Below, piece after piece: positions 1 through 8,774 of a stretch of 64,000 nt of DNA. Numbering within the stretch: position 1 is the first letter of the stretch; every line of letters begins with the position of its first letter. The position numbers and the translations under genes are program-made. The stretch comes from an uncultured Roseibium sp. (GTDB lineage Bacteria; Pseudomonadota; Alphaproteobacteria; Rhizobiales; Stappiaceae). The notes under the pieces were generated by a model, which saw nothing but the letters and a program-made list of their open reading frames with translations, ran no database searches and was not told the origin of the DNA. The stretch covers positions 496,001 to 560,000 of the forward strand of contig NZ_CANMFD010000004.1 in the NCBI RefSeq assembly GCF_947496995.1. The letters are read 5' to 3'.

Positions 1-162
1 GGGCTTCCACCCGTCAATCCCCGAAACGAAAACACCCTGATGAGAAGAAAGGCCGACAACCTGCCAGGACGTGCAATTTGCAAATGCAGCTCTTTCCGAG
101 CCGTTAAATTGCCGCCCTTAGCCCAACTGAGACGGGCCTGCGCTCCCCATTTCGGGTTCTTA

Positions 163-198
163 TGGGATATCATGGGAAATCATGGGTGGTCAATGGAA
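163..198. promoter_or_regulatory. Possible MraZ operator: 10-bp-spaced TGGG repeats
   Basis: TGGGA (163), TGGGA (173), TGGGT (183) and a weaker TGGAA (194) recur with a step of about 10 bp. MraZ, the regulator of the division and cell-wall (dcw) cluster, is known to bind short direct repeats of the TGGGN type separated by 5 nt, next to its own promoter. In related Hyphomicrobiales mraZ lies beside rnpB and the amidase and transglycosylase genes, so mraZ is expected just beyond the left edge. No mraZ ORF is visible inside the window, and repeat orientation relative to the gene could not be checked. The rest of 1-507 shows no convincing gene. Confidence 0.45.
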
Positions 199-507
199 TC
201 TCATGGATTCCGGCTCGATTTGATCGCACACGACCCCATCGGCTGACCTTAGGCCAAACATGCTTAATGAAGCCTTGACAGAAAAGAAGAATCGGATGCG
301 CAGGTTTACGGAGGTTTTGCCTCGCCGCGCACGCAAACCCGGCAAAAATTGCCTCGTCGCAAAGACTTGTGGAGAATGAAAAGCCGGACCGGGACAGGCC
401 GCCCTCAGGGTCCGCACTGGTGACCCTTACGCGTCTTACCGCTCAGGACGCAGCTCTCCGATGCCCCTCCCGATGGAGAGGCCCGGATATCTGCTTGTCG
501 CAATAGA

Positions 508-921
508 AACGCCAGCCGGCCTGTAAGCCGGGTTCTGTACGGCCCGCTTGCGCGGACGTGACAGCCATTCATCTGGGACGCCTGTTGCCAGACGCCTCAC
601 GCAACCAACCCGGACAGCTGACCTGGAAACCGGCCTGGCCCCGGATGACTCCGGTTCCGCGCTGCCCCTATTCGGTTTTGCTCCCGGTGGGGTTTACCAT
701 GCCGCCTCTGTTGCCAGCTGCGCGGTGGGCTCTTACCCCACCCTTTCACCCTTACCCCGATCCGGTCTCGCGACCGGTCGAGGCGGTTTGCTTTCTGTGG
801 CACTTTCCCTAAGGTCACCCTCGCCGGGTGTTACCCGGCACCGTGTTTCCATGGAGCCCGGACTTTCCTCCCCCGCGGCCTTTCGGCGCTTGCGGCAGCG
901 GCTGTCCGGCCGACTGGCGCC
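508..921 (-). ncRNA. rnpB: RNase P RNA (class A)
   Basis: This is the catalytic RNA of ribonuclease P, which matures the 5' ends of tRNAs. On the minus strand the conserved core is readable: GGAGGAAAGTCCGGGCTCC near the 5' part, then the GGGTGACCTTAGGGAAAGTG block, and the 3' signature CAGAACCCGGCTTACAGGCC. The terminal helix P1 can be paired by hand over about 11 bp between 908-918 and 511-521, which sets the ends to within a few bases. ORFs called across this region (for example 548-994) are spurious. Confidence 0.96.
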
Positions 922-925
922 TGCG

Positions 926-954
926 GACTTAAGTGGCTTTGAGCCCAAGGTCAA
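926..954 (-). promoter_or_regulatory. Predicted rnpB promoter
   Basis: Reading the minus strand, TTGACC (949-954) is followed after 17 bp by TAAGTC (926-931), and the P1 helix of the RNase P RNA begins about 7 nt further on. Position and spacing fit a sigma-70-type promoter; the -10 element is a weak match. Confidence 0.5.
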
Positions 955-1248
955 GCAAGGCACCCCAGCCGCTTCAAAACCCGCCGCCGGTTAACGCGCC
1001 TCCCCGAAACTTGTGCCCCGCATACCTTGTACCTTCTTAGACACTCGAAAGCACAATCAGAGCTAAAAACAGCACCGAATACAATTTCAGGTAGATTAGA
1101 CCAAAAATAAGCAGAAATATTATATGGTTAATTTCATCAGTAAGTATTTCTAACAATACCAAATTCAAGAATATAATCAACGATCTATTTAGGTAACATT
1201 AAGTGTTTTACCTCAATGTATCTCTACGATTATTCACGGAGAGACTCC
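955..1248. other. Intergenic, AT-rich leader of the sensor/chemoreceptor pair
   Basis: No gene is seen. The stretch from about 1050 to 1240 is clearly AT-rich compared with its surroundings and must hold the promoter of the 1249 gene. An ATGGTTAA at 1124-1131 (TTAACCAT on the minus strand) resembles a CtrA recognition octamer, but a single copy is weak evidence. Confidence 0.35.
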
Positions 1249-1851
1249 ATGCGCATATTGCACGCCTGTTTACCGATAGCTTTGCTATTTTCACCGGGGG
1301 CATTCGCCGAAAATGCACCTGATCCAGAGGCGCTGATCACACCTGCCGTGATCGAAAGCGTTGGTGAGTGGCTTTCGAATCCGATCGTCTCCTTGTCGAT
1401 CAACGCTCAGAACAATTTGCGTGGCGCGCTCTCCCAGGCCGAGATCGATGCGCTTGACACCCAATGGCGCGCGGAACGCGAGGCGAGCGACAAACCGTTG
1501 ATTTCCGCCACCCTGTCCGCTCCACTTTCAATCTACCTTCTCAGGGTGCAGGCCAACTCGCTGGGTCTTTATCCGGAAATCTTCGTCATGGATGCCAACG
1601 GCCTCAATGTTGGCCAGAGCGCAATCACCGGAGATTACTGGCAGGGAGATGAAGACAAGTTCCAGAAAACCTTCCCGGGCGGGCCGGGCACGGTTTTCAT
1701 CGATGCAGCAGAATGGGACGAGGACCGCAAGATCTGGCGTGCCCAGCTCAACCTGGCGGTTACCGATCCGGAAACCGAAAAAGTGATTGGTGCTGCAACA
1801 GTGGAATTCAACCTGACGGAACTTTTGCGTCGCCAGACCCCGAATTCGTGA
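1249..1851 (+). CDS. Secreted Cache/PDC-like sensor protein upstream of a chemoreceptor
   Basis: A 200-aa protein with a clear signal peptide (about residues 1-19, cleavage near GAFA-ENAP) and no later membrane segment, so it should act in the periplasm. The body ([14 protein letters not shown], then [13 protein letters not shown]) resembles a single PDC/Cache-type ligand-binding fold, as found in the sensor parts of chemoreceptors and kinases. The ATG at 1249 is chosen over one at 1216 because GGAGAG sits 5 nt before it and it begins the signal peptide. The stop lies 13 bp before the chemoreceptor gene at 1865, so the two are likely co-transcribed and may share a signal. The assignment to the Cache fold is by resemblance only. 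Confidence 0.75.
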   Translation: MRILHACLPIALLFSPGAFAENAPDPEALITPAVIESVGEWLSNPIVSLSINAQNNLRGALSQAEIDALDTQWRAEREASDKPLISATLSAPLSIYLLRVQANSLGLYPEIFVMDANGLNVGQSAITGDYWQGDEDKFQKTFPGGPGTVFIDAAEWDEDRKIWRAQLNLAVTDPETEKVIGAATVEFNLTELLRRQTPNS

Positions 1852-1864
1852 ACGGATAGACCCT

Positions 1865-3550
1865 ATGCTCAAGAACCTTTCAGTCAGCAAGAAGATCGCC
1901 GCCGGCTTTCTCGGGCTGGCGCTCATCGGAGCCGTCGCAGGCGGCGCAAGTGCATACAAGACGATGTCGGCGCGCGAGGAGGTCAATGCAGCAAACGCAT
2001 TGTCCACTTTGAACACGCAGACCGCTCAATTGAACGAAAAGGTCGTCGGACAGGCGCTTGCAGTCAAATCGTTCCTTCTGACCGGCAACCGCGATTGGCT
2101 TGCCAAGTCGCAGGAGCTGGACAATGAGATTTCTGCCCAGTTCGCGGAAGTCGAGACCTTGATTTCGGAGACTTCACCTGAATTCCAGGCAAACCTCGAC
2201 GAGCTCAAAACGAACTGGCAGAACTGGTACTCTCAGATCGCGTCGCGGCAGATTGAACTCATGCGGTCGCCTGAAACGGTCGATCTGGCCCGTGCGATCG
2301 AGTTGACGCCCGAAAGCGCGGCGCTTCTCGAGGGCGTACAGCAGGTAAGCAGAAACTTCACCGGCGCTGTCGGCGCCAAAAGGCACGCGTCCGGAGAGCG
2401 GCAGGACGCAGCTCTGCAGACGGTCGAGATCGTTGCGATCGCCAGTGCTCTGGTGCTCACGGTACTGGCCATGTTCCTTGGCTTCTTGAACCACATGATC
2501 ATTTCGGTTCCTCTGTCCCGGCTTTCAGGTGTCACTGAAGCTCTGGCAACCGGCGACACATCACAGACCGTCGATGTGACCGACAGGGGTGATGAAATAG
2601 GTCTGCTCGGACGGGCTCTCGGCGTTTTCCGGGAAAACATGATCCGGACGCGCGAACTGGAATCCGCGGCCGCCCAGGACCGGGAGAACGCCGAACTGCA
2701 GAAGCGCCAGGAAATGGAAAATGTCGCCAGCGGTTTCGAAACCACGGTGCTGAGCATCTACAACGGCATGATTGCCAAGCTCGACGAACTGACGTCTTCG
2801 GCTGGCTCCCTGTCGAATATCGCCAACAACACGACTGAAGAAGCGCTGACGGTGTCGGCTGCAGCCGAACAGGCTACCAACAACGTCAATACTGTAGCCA
2901 GCGCCACGGAAGAACTGTCCGCCTCGATCCGCGCCATCACCGAGCAGGTTCGCTCTTCCGCGGAAATCGCACAAAATGCGGAAACCGAAGTTGAGCGGTC
3001 CAATCAGGCCGTTTCGAGCCTGCAGCAGGTGGTTGCACGTATCGGCGACGTGACCAAGCTGATCACCGACATTGCCGAACAGACCAACCTGCTTGCTCTG
3101 AACGCAACGATCGAAGCAGCCAGGGCCGGGGAAGCCGGCAAGGGATTTGCCGTGGTCGCTTCCGAAGTCAAGGCACTGGCCGCACAGACATCCAAGGCGA
3201 CGGAAGAGATCGACCGTCAGATCACCGAAATGCGTCAGGCTGCGGACGCGTCCACGGAAGCGACCGGATCGGTTGCGGACATGGTTCGCAAGATCACCGA
3301 GAACACGGCCGCAATGTCCGGAGCTGCGGAAGAGCAGAACCTGGCGACGACGGAAATCGCCAGCAGCGTTGCCGAAGCGGCACAGGGCACCGAAGGCGTA
3401 TCCCGTTCCATCTCGGAAGTCAGCGATGCCGCCGGCGAGACCGCCAAGCTCGGCACGGCAATGAACTCTGCTGTCAGTGAACTGCACGACCAGTCCAGCA
3501 GCCTGCGTCACGCGATGGACGAATTCCTGGTCAAAGTGCGCGCAGCCTGA
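1865..3550 (+). CDS. Methyl-accepting chemotaxis protein with CHASE3-like sensor
   Basis: A 561-aa inner-membrane chemoreceptor. Transmembrane segments are near residues 11-31 and 189-211; the periplasmic part between them has the helical look of a CHASE3 domain ([12 protein letters not shown]). A HAMP linker follows (about 212-265, ending [18 protein letters not shown]), then a cytoplasmic signalling domain with the conserved hairpin tip [20 protein letters not shown] and the following [15 protein letters not shown]. There is no C-terminal CheR-tethering pentapeptide. It follows the secreted sensor-like gene by 13 bp, which suggests the small protein delivers or modifies ligand input. A strong terminator follows at 3599. 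Confidence 0.93.
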   Translation: MLKNLSVSKKIAAGFLGLALIGAVAGGASAYKTMSAREEVNAANALSTLNTQTAQLNEKVVGQALAVKSFLLTGNRDWLAKSQELDNEISAQFAEVETLISETSPEFQANLDELKTNWQNWYSQIASRQIELMRSPETVDLARAIELTPESAALLEGVQQVSRNFTGAVGAKRHASGERQDAALQTVEIVAIASALVLTVLAMFLGFLNHMIISVPLSRLSGVTEALATGDTSQTVDVTDRGDEIGLLGRALGVFRENMIRTRELESAAAQDRENAELQKRQEMENVASGFETTVLSIYNGMIAKLDELTSSAGSLSNIANNTTEEALTVSAAAEQATNNVNTVASATEELSASIRAITEQVRSSAEIAQNAETEVERSNQAVSSLQQVVARIGDVTKLITDIAEQTNLLALNATIEAARAGEAGKGFAVVASEVKALAAQTSKATEEIDRQITEMRQAADASTEATGSVADMVRKITENTAAMSGAAEEQNLATTEIASSVAEAAQGTEGVSRSISEVSDAAGETAKLGTAMNSAVSELHDQSSSLRHAMDEFLVKVRAA

Positions 3551-3598
3551 GGAAACCGTCCTCTTCAAACGGACCTCGCTTGCGAAAGCCAGCCTTAC

Positions 3599-3630
3599 CT
3601 CCCGCGGTGGACACCTACCGCGGGAGTTTT
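3599..3630 (+). terminator. Rho-independent terminator of the chemoreceptor operon
   Basis: Stem CTCCCGCGGT (3599-3608) pairs perfectly with ACCGCGGGAG (3617-3626) across an 8-nt loop and is followed by TTTT. Confidence 0.85.
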
Positions 3631-3675
3631 CGTTTCCGGGCTTCTGATATTTCCCGGCCGGTGGCCTGCCCGCTG

Positions 3676-5148
3676 TCACGCATCAACAGATTGCTCAAGC
3701 AGGTTGCCCAATGTGTCGACGCCTGCAGAGATCTGATCCGGCGTTGCTCCTGCAAAACCGATGATCAACCCGGATTTTCTGAATTCTCCGAGATAACATT
3801 TGCTGAGAGCAGAGACTGCAAATCCTGATCTGTGCATTGCCCGCGCAAGAGCCTGATCGTCTAGTTTTTCACGAAATGTCAGGGCAACCTGGACATTGCC
3901 GGCCGGCGGTTCGACCTCGATCCTGTTGCCCAGACGGCCTTTCAGCGCCTCGACGAGCATCTCGCCTCTTTCAAGGTAGACACGCCGGATCAGCTTCAAA
4001 TGCTTCTGATAGGCGCCGCCATCCATGAAGCTCGCCAGGGCAGCCTGTGCCTGGACGTTGGCCGCGCAACCCATGTTGCGCATGAGCTGCGATAGCGGCT
4101 CGACCAGAAGCGACGGGACGACACAATAGGCAATATGCAGACCCGGCATGAGGCTTTTCGAAAAGGTGCCCAGGTAGATGACCTGCCCTTCTCCCGCAAG
4201 GCCATAAAGAGCTGCGACGGGACGTCCGGAAAACAGAAACTCGCTGTCATAATCATCCTCCAGAATAACAGCGCCCGCCGAGCGCGCCGCTTCAAGAAGG
4301 CCAAGGCGCCGGGCGAGCGGCATGCGCGCACCGAGCGGATAGTGATGGGAGGGCGTCACATAGATGAGTTTCGGGGACGTACCGCCGGCGGTCATTTCCG
4401 CTGCATCCGCCCCATGCTCGTCCGTAGGCAGCGGCCGGATCTTGAATCCTGCCGCATGAAACGCCGTTCGAGCCCCCAGATATCCGGGCTCTTCCAGCCA
4501 GACTTCATCTCCGGGGTCAGCAAGCGCCTGAGACAAGAGAGCCAGACTGGCCTGCATGGAACAGGTGATGAGGATCTGATCCGGTTCGGCCCGGACACCG
4601 CGCTCCGCTGCAAGATGGCGGGCGAGCTGCCGCTTGAGGGCGGGAACACCTGAGAAATTGCGGTATTGCAGATCGGCGCTGCGTTCGAGCCGTGCTGCGC
4701 GGCGCAGACAGCGCGCCCAGTCCTCGTAAGGAAAACAGTCCAGCGCCGGCGCTCCTGGCTGAAGCGACCCGTGACGTGCCGCCCAACCATCCCCGTGGAA
4801 ATCCACCGCAAGCATCCGGCCGCGCCGTGACAAATTGAGCATTGAAGCAGGTTCCGGCCGACCCGCCGACACCCCATCGGGAAACAGACCTTCCGCGATC
4901 CGCGGTGCCGCCCCCGCCCTGACGGAGATGATGCCTTCTGCCTGCAGAAGCTCGTAAGCGGTATTCACCGTGTTTCTTGCAACATCAAGGTCCGAAGCCA
5001 AACGGCGGGTCGACGGCAATCTCACCCCTGAGGGCAACAGGCCTGCCCGCACAGCTTCCCGGAGACCCCGATAAATCTGTTCCGGCAAGGGAACGTCACC
5101 CGATCGGTCCAGGGACAAGACGCCGTCAGGGAAAACTGGTTCTGTCAT
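3676..5148 (-). CDS. MocR/GabR-type regulator (GntR HTH fused to aminotransferase fold)
   Basis: A 490-aa transcription factor. Residues about 15-85 form a GntR-type winged helix (LPSTRRLASDLDVARNTVNTAYELL). Residues about 110-480 form a fold-type I aminotransferase domain with the PLP-binding lysine in GTFSKSLMPG (K331) and the acidic EDDYDSEF motif. Such proteins sense PLP or amino acids and usually control a divergent gene. Here the divergent gene (5232) encodes a flavin-binding protein of the pyridoxamine-phosphate-oxidase fold, which fits a vitamin B6 or amine-related role, but the effector cannot be read from the sequence. The start is 84 bp from the neighbour's start, so they share the control region. 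Confidence 0.9.
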   Translation of the reverse strand: MTEPVFPDGVLSLDRSGDVPLPEQIYRGLREAVRAGLLPSGVRLPSTRRLASDLDVARNTVNTAYELLQAEGIISVRAGAAPRIAEGLFPDGVSAGRPEPASMLNLSRRGRMLAVDFHGDGWAARHGSLQPGAPALDCFPYEDWARCLRRAARLERSADLQYRNFSGVPALKRQLARHLAAERGVRAEPDQILITCSMQASLALLSQALADPGDEVWLEEPGYLGARTAFHAAGFKIRPLPTDEHGADAAEMTAGGTSPKLIYVTPSHHYPLGARMPLARRLGLLEAARSAGAVILEDDYDSEFLFSGRPVAALYGLAGEGQVIYLGTFSKSLMPGLHIAYCVVPSLLVEPLSQLMRNMGCAANVQAQAALASFMDGGAYQKHLKLIRRVYLERGEMLVEALKGRLGNRIEVEPPAGNVQVALTFREKLDDQALARAMHRSGFAVSALSKCYLGEFRKSGLIIGFAGATPDQISAGVDTLGNLLEQSVDA

Positions 5149-5231
5149 ATTTTAAAAACCGGATCTTTCATGGACCCAATTTATCGGCGACACCACAGAA
5201 AACAAGACAGATATTCATGTGGAGACAAGCC

Positions 5232-5921
5232 ATGAAGACCTCGGACAAGACCTCTCTTGAGCACCAGAAAGCCGGAAGCCCACCGGATTTCGCCAAAATC
5301 CGGCAGATGAAGCGTGGCAGTTATGACCGCGACCTCGCCTACGAAATTCTCGACGCCGGCCTGATCGCACATTGCGGCTTCATTCATGAAAACCGGCCGA
5401 TGGTCATTCCCATGGCCTATGCCCGGATCGGCGACAGGCTCTATATCCACGGAGCCAGCACCACGCGCATTATCTCGGCCAATGCCGGCGGCGTGCCTGC
5501 CAGCGCGACGGTCACGCTGGTCGATGGACTTGTCGTTGCCAGAGCGGCATTTCATCACTCGATGAATTATCGCTGTGCAGTCGTGCACGGGACGGCGAGG
5601 CTGGTGGATGAGCCGGCGGAACAGGTAAGGGCGCTTGCGGCCATAACCGACCACCTCTTGCCGGGACGCTGGGACGAATGCCGCCAGATGATGCGGAAGG
5701 AACACAAGGCGACCGGCGTCCTGTCGCTCGAGATAGAGCACGCCAGCACGAAAATCCGCACAGGAGGGCCGGTCGATGACAGTGAGGATCTGGGAACCGA
5801 TATCTGGGCCGGGATCGTTCCGGTCACAACTGCGCTCGGCCAGCCTCTCACCGCGTCCGATGTGCCGGGTGACACGCCTGTGCCCACGTCCCTCTCCGCC
5901 GCGCGGCGGAAGTTCGCTTAA
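5232..5921 (+). CDS. Pyridoxamine 5'-phosphate oxidase family (flavin/nucleotide-binding) protein
   Basis: A 229-aa protein of the split-barrel flavin-binding family: early RGSYDRDLAYEILDAGLIAHCGF, then a strand pattern around MVIPMAYARIGDRLYIHGA, and HHSMNYRCAVVHGTARLV. Proteins of this sort bind FMN; many have no assigned substrate, and it lacks recognisable hallmarks of true PdxH. ATG 5232 is preferred to upstream options because GGAGAC (5220-5225) precedes it by 6 nt; an ATG at 5217 would overlap that ribosome site. It is divergent from the MocR-type regulator, its likely controller. Confidence 0.82.
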   Translation: MKTSDKTSLEHQKAGSPPDFAKIRQMKRGSYDRDLAYEILDAGLIAHCGFIHENRPMVIPMAYARIGDRLYIHGASTTRIISANAGGVPASATVTLVDGLVVARAAFHHSMNYRCAVVHGTARLVDEPAEQVRALAAITDHLLPGRWDECRQMMRKEHKATGVLSLEIEHASTKIRTGGPVDDSEDLGTDIWAGIVPVTTALGQPLTASDVPGDTPVPTSLSAARRKFA

Positions 5922-5940
5922 GGTGCTGAATAAAAATAAA

Positions 5941-5966
5941 AACCCCGCTGATACTCAACGGGGTTT
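5941..5966 (-). terminator. Terminator between convergent genes, best on the minus strand
   Basis: AACCCCG (5941-5947) pairs with CGGGGTT (5960-5966). On the minus strand it is followed by a long T-rich run (TTTTTATTTTTATT), so it terminates the transglycosylase gene; a weaker T run on the plus strand may serve the flavoprotein gene too. Confidence 0.8.
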
Positions 5967-6014
5967 GGATATTTCGTGGCCGGTTAACGGCCTGTCGACA
6001 AGTGCCGAGGCTGA

Positions 6015-6575
6015 TCAGTTCGAGGCCAGGATCCGCTGGACCTTGCCACAGTAGCGACGGCTGACAGGGTTCATCCGCTTCGCGAAATGACCTGCATTGT
6101 AACGCAGGATGGTGCCGCACAGGTCGCCGTTGGCGCGATCATGGGCGCCCGCGAGATATTTCATACCCCATTCCAGATTGGTTTCCGGATCGTAGAGCGC
6201 CTTGGTGGACCCCCGATAGCCGATGCCCCTGGCGGTTGCCGGCTTGATCTGCATCAGTCCGACTTCACCGGCACTGCCCCGGGCCCTCGGATTGAAATTG
6301 CTCTCGACCTCAACCACCGCCTTGGCGATCTTGACCGGGACACCGTGTTTGGCGGCCGCCTTGCGGATCAGCTTCGCGTATCTGTCCTTGCGACTGACGG
6401 ATTTGACAGACCTCGTGCCTGTTAGCGAGGCAACCTGTGTGCCCTGCTCTTTTTCGATGATGTGAAGGATCGGCTCGGCACCTGACCCTGCCGCCAGGGC
6501 TGCCGGAGCAGAAAGCGTCGTGGCATAGGCGAAAAGGCAGAGTGCGCCAGTAAGTGTCTTCAATGACCGTAACAT
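6015..6575 (-). CDS. Lytic transglycosylase (SLT domain)
   Basis: A 186-aa exported murein-cleaving enzyme. It has a signal peptide (about 1-28, ending ALAA) and an SLT/goose-lysozyme-like domain from about residue 62: the putative catalytic glutamate lies in VVEVESNFNPRA (E91), followed by GEVGLMQIKPATA and an AYNAGH-like motif (LRYNAGH). It would cut glycan strands to 1,6-anhydro-muropeptides in the periplasm. AAAGGG lies 10 nt before the ATG. It belongs to the minus-strand wall-related group with the amidase and J-domain genes, 359 bp downstream of the amidase, so it probably has its own promoter. Confidence 0.9.
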   Translation of the reverse strand: MLRSLKTLTGALCLFAYATTLSAPAALAAGSGAEPILHIIEKEQGTQVASLTGTRSVKSVSRKDRYAKLIRKAAAKHGVPVKIAKAVVEVESNFNPRARGSAGEVGLMQIKPATARGIGYRGSTKALYDPETNLEWGMKYLAGAHDRANGDLCGTILRYNAGHFAKRMNPVSRRYCGKVQRILASN

Positions 6576-6934
6576 TCAGTCCAGCCCTTTTTGGTTATTG
6601 GTTGCAATTGAACTCGGGGCGGAGAAATGACGGAGCTATGGGACCAAAATAGGCGCGCCCAAATCACGAATTATTTCAAATTACTTCAAATTTTAACGCA
6701 AAATCGGTGCGAAAATTCGTCAAATACTGCGGTTTGTGACCAAAAATGGCCGAAATTCCGGCTACCTGGAGGCGCTCCAGAGAAAGTCTGTGACATCGGC
6801 GAAATTTTTTTGCGAAGAAATTGCTGCAGTGCGGGAACAAACTGGGCCCGGCTGCGTTCGCAAAGGTCATTCCCGCGTTCTTTTTAAAAGCGGGGCGGCT
6901 GATTCCCCGGCCGCAATCGTCTTCAACAGGTCGG
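6576..6934. other. Intergenic region between transglycosylase and amidase
   Basis: An AT-rich stretch with poly-A/T runs (about 6660-6830) and no ORF with coding character. The short ORFs across it have poor starts and no family likeness. It probably carries the promoter of the transglycosylase. Confidence 0.4.
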
Positions 6935-7696
6935 TCAGGTCAGGGACGGCAGCTTCCGCAAAAGCGCATTGAGGGTCTCAATTGTCGACTGATCGACAAC
7001 TCCGTCCACCTTTTCCGGGCGGAAATGCCTCTGAAAGGCCTTTACGCAGAGCCGGGTCTTCTCGTCGAACTCACCCGAAATGGCAACATCATATCCAAAC
7101 AGGGCCAGCATCGACTGCACGGCCTCCACCGGCTGGCCGCGCTCGCCCGCCTGCATGAACAGTCCGGAGCCGATGGGAAAAGGCTGCACGTAAAGACCGA
7201 TACCGGCTTGCGCCAACCGGTCCCAGGGAAACAGTTCCCCCGGATCTTCCTTGCGGTCAGGCGCGATGTCGGAGTGGCCCAGCACCATCCAGGGCTGAAT
7301 GCCGTGCCGGTGACAGATATCCTTCGTCAGCGCCACCACGGCCTTGATCTGCCTGTCCGGAAAGGGTCTGTATCCGTTTTCATGCCCCGGATTGACGATT
7401 TCAATGCCGATAGACCGGGAATTGATATCTCTCTGCCCTTTCCAGAAGCTGCGCCCTGCATGCCAGGCACGCCTGGCTTCCGGGACGCATTGGAGAATGC
7501 TGCCGTCCTCGTCGACCAGGTAGTGGGCCGAAACCTCGGCCTCCGGATTACAAAGTCTGCTTAACGCGTCCTCGGCGGTCTTCATCCCGGTGTAATGCAG
7601 TATCACCATGTCGATCGGCACGCCCGTTTTCCTCGGGCCGTGATTGGGCGACGGATGGACCCTGGCTTTCAGACCTGTGTCGGTTGCGACTGTCAT
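6935..7696 (-). CDS. N-acetylmuramoyl-L-alanine amidase, AmpD/AmiD type
   Basis: A 253-aa zinc amidase of the Amidase_2 family with a C-terminal peptidoglycan-binding (PG_binding_1) repeat. Zinc and catalytic motifs are visible: MVILHYTG (first His), ARRAWHAGRSFW, NSRSIGIEIVNPG and the late LGHSDIAPDRKEDPG (second His/Asp). The tail (AVQSMLALFGYD to HFRPEKVDG) is the wall-binding repeat. It would release the stem peptide from muropeptides. No signal peptide is seen, pointing to a cytosolic recycling role like AmpD, although the binding repeat is more usual in exported enzymes. Its ATG overlaps the stop of the J-domain gene (ATGA), so the two are translationally coupled. Confidence 0.9.
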   Translation of the reverse strand: MTVATDTGLKARVHPSPNHGPRKTGVPIDMVILHYTGMKTAEDALSRLCNPEAEVSAHYLVDEDGSILQCVPEARRAWHAGRSFWKGQRDINSRSIGIEIVNPGHENGYRPFPDRQIKAVVALTKDICHRHGIQPWMVLGHSDIAPDRKEDPGELFPWDRLAQAGIGLYVQPFPIGSGLFMQAGERGQPVEAVQSMLALFGYDVAISGEFDEKTRLCVKAFQRHFRPEKVDGVVDQSTIETLNALLRKLPSLT

Positions 7697-8385
7697 AGCC
7701 CTCTTTCTGCGCAGATTTTCGCCCAGGCATCATTGAGCGCGGCGAGGCGGTCATTGGCGATGCGGACAAACTCCTCCGGAACACCTCTGGCAATCAGCCG
7801 GTCAGGATGCGTTTCCTGGACTTCCCGCCTGTAGTGCGCCTTCAGTTCCGTATCGCTGGCCTCGGCCCCAAGCCCCAGGATCTCGTAGGGGTTGCCGTCC
7901 TTGCGGACATGCCGGGCCATGACCTTGGAGAATTCCCGGTCGTCCAGTCCGAACACCTCGGCGACTTTGGAAAGATAGCCCAGTTCGCTCTCATGGATGA
8001 CACCGTCGGCCTTGGCGATGTGAAAAAGTCCGTCGAGAATGTCGAGCAAGGTCTTGCGATCATAAGGGAAAAGGTCGGCAAGTTTCTGGGCATAGACTTC
8101 AAATCCCGCCACGTCTTCCTTGGCAAGATTAAACAGTCTGGCAACGTTGCGCTCTTCATTCGACGGAACCTCGAACAAATCCCGAAATGCCAGAACTTCA
8201 TCAGTGGTGACGACACCGTCGGCTTTCGCCATCTTCGCTGACAGAGCAATCATCGCCACGGTGAAGGCAACGCTTCCCGTCCCCTCCGGGCGCGCCAGGA
8301 CAAGCTGGACGAGACGGTCGACCAACTGGGCCCCGCCGGTCCCGATTGCCCCAACAATACTGCCAATACTGCTCCAGACGCTCAC
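7693..8385 (-). CDS. TerB/DjlA-like co-chaperone with C-terminal J domain
   Basis: A 230-aa protein. An N-terminal weak membrane segment (SIGSIVGAIGTGG) precedes a TerB-like helical domain (about 40-150, with two acidic KADGVVTTDEV and KADGVIHESEL motifs) and a C-terminal J domain (about 165-230). The J-domain HPD signature is present in THPDRLIARG, so it should stimulate DnaK. This layout matches DjlA. The start is GTG with AGGAG 6-7 nt upstream. It is the first gene of the pair with the amidase (4-nt overlap). Confidence 0.88.
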   Translation of the reverse strand: MSVWSSIGSIVGAIGTGGAQLVDRLVQLVLARPEGTGSVAFTVAMIALSAKMAKADGVVTTDEVLAFRDLFEVPSNEERNVARLFNLAKEDVAGFEVYAQKLADLFPYDRKTLLDILDGLFHIAKADGVIHESELGYLSKVAEVFGLDDREFSKVMARHVRKDGNPYEILGLGAEASDTELKAHYRREVQETHPDRLIARGVPEEFVRIANDRLAALNDAWAKICAERGL

Positions 8386-8725
8386 AAATCAGCTCCTGCC
8401 GGGCACGGATGCGGGAAACAGACATTTTCGGCCCGCATTTTTTAAGATGAATCAGTTGCGTTCCCCAGTCATATCGGCAGTGCGGATGTTTGACCAGATC
8501 AAGCTGAGACGGGATTGAACCGCCCTAAAGCGGAAAAGTTGATCGATCTGAGAGTGTTAGGGATTTGTGCCAAGGCTGAGCCAGGAGGTTCACAAGGCAG
8601 GATCACAGATGTTTCCGCCTCATGCTGTAACCCTTACAACTCACAAGGGTGAATGTGACAGGCTGGCTACCGAGCCTGACCCGGCCTTTCCATCGGCGAA
8701 ACTAGGGAAAAATCAGGAGGGATTC
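8386..8725. other. Intergenic region between divergent J-domain and GGDEF-EAL genes
   Basis: No convincing gene. Both divergent genes must be controlled from here. A 65-codon ORF from 8567 has no ribosome site at its start; only its last 12 codons, which have their own strong site, deserve attention. Confidence 0.4.
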
Positions 8726-8764
8726 ATGTTGGTGAAAGAAATTCGTCTTAGGCTCAACCGATAA
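8726..8764 (+). CDS. Candidate 12-codon leader peptide ahead of the GGDEF-EAL gene
   Basis: AGGAGG (8715-8720) stands 5 nt before an ATG at 8726 that opens a 12-codon reading frame (MLVKEIRLRLNR) ending at 8764. The GGDEF-EAL start follows 10 nt later in another frame and has only a poor ribosome site of its own. The arrangement suggests translational coupling through a short leader. A one-base difference joining the two frames is an alternative explanation. Confidence 0.35.
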   Translation: MLVKEIRLRLNR

Positions 8765-8774
8765 GTTTAAGAAG

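Noticed and set aside
548..994. Long ORFs (both strands) across 548-994
   Set aside because: They lie on the RNase P RNA, whose conserved core and P1 helix are unmistakable; the proteins show no family likeness.
6821..7564. 247-codon plus-strand ORF
   Set aside because: It is the antisense shadow of the amidase gene, whose catalytic motifs are clear on the minus strand.
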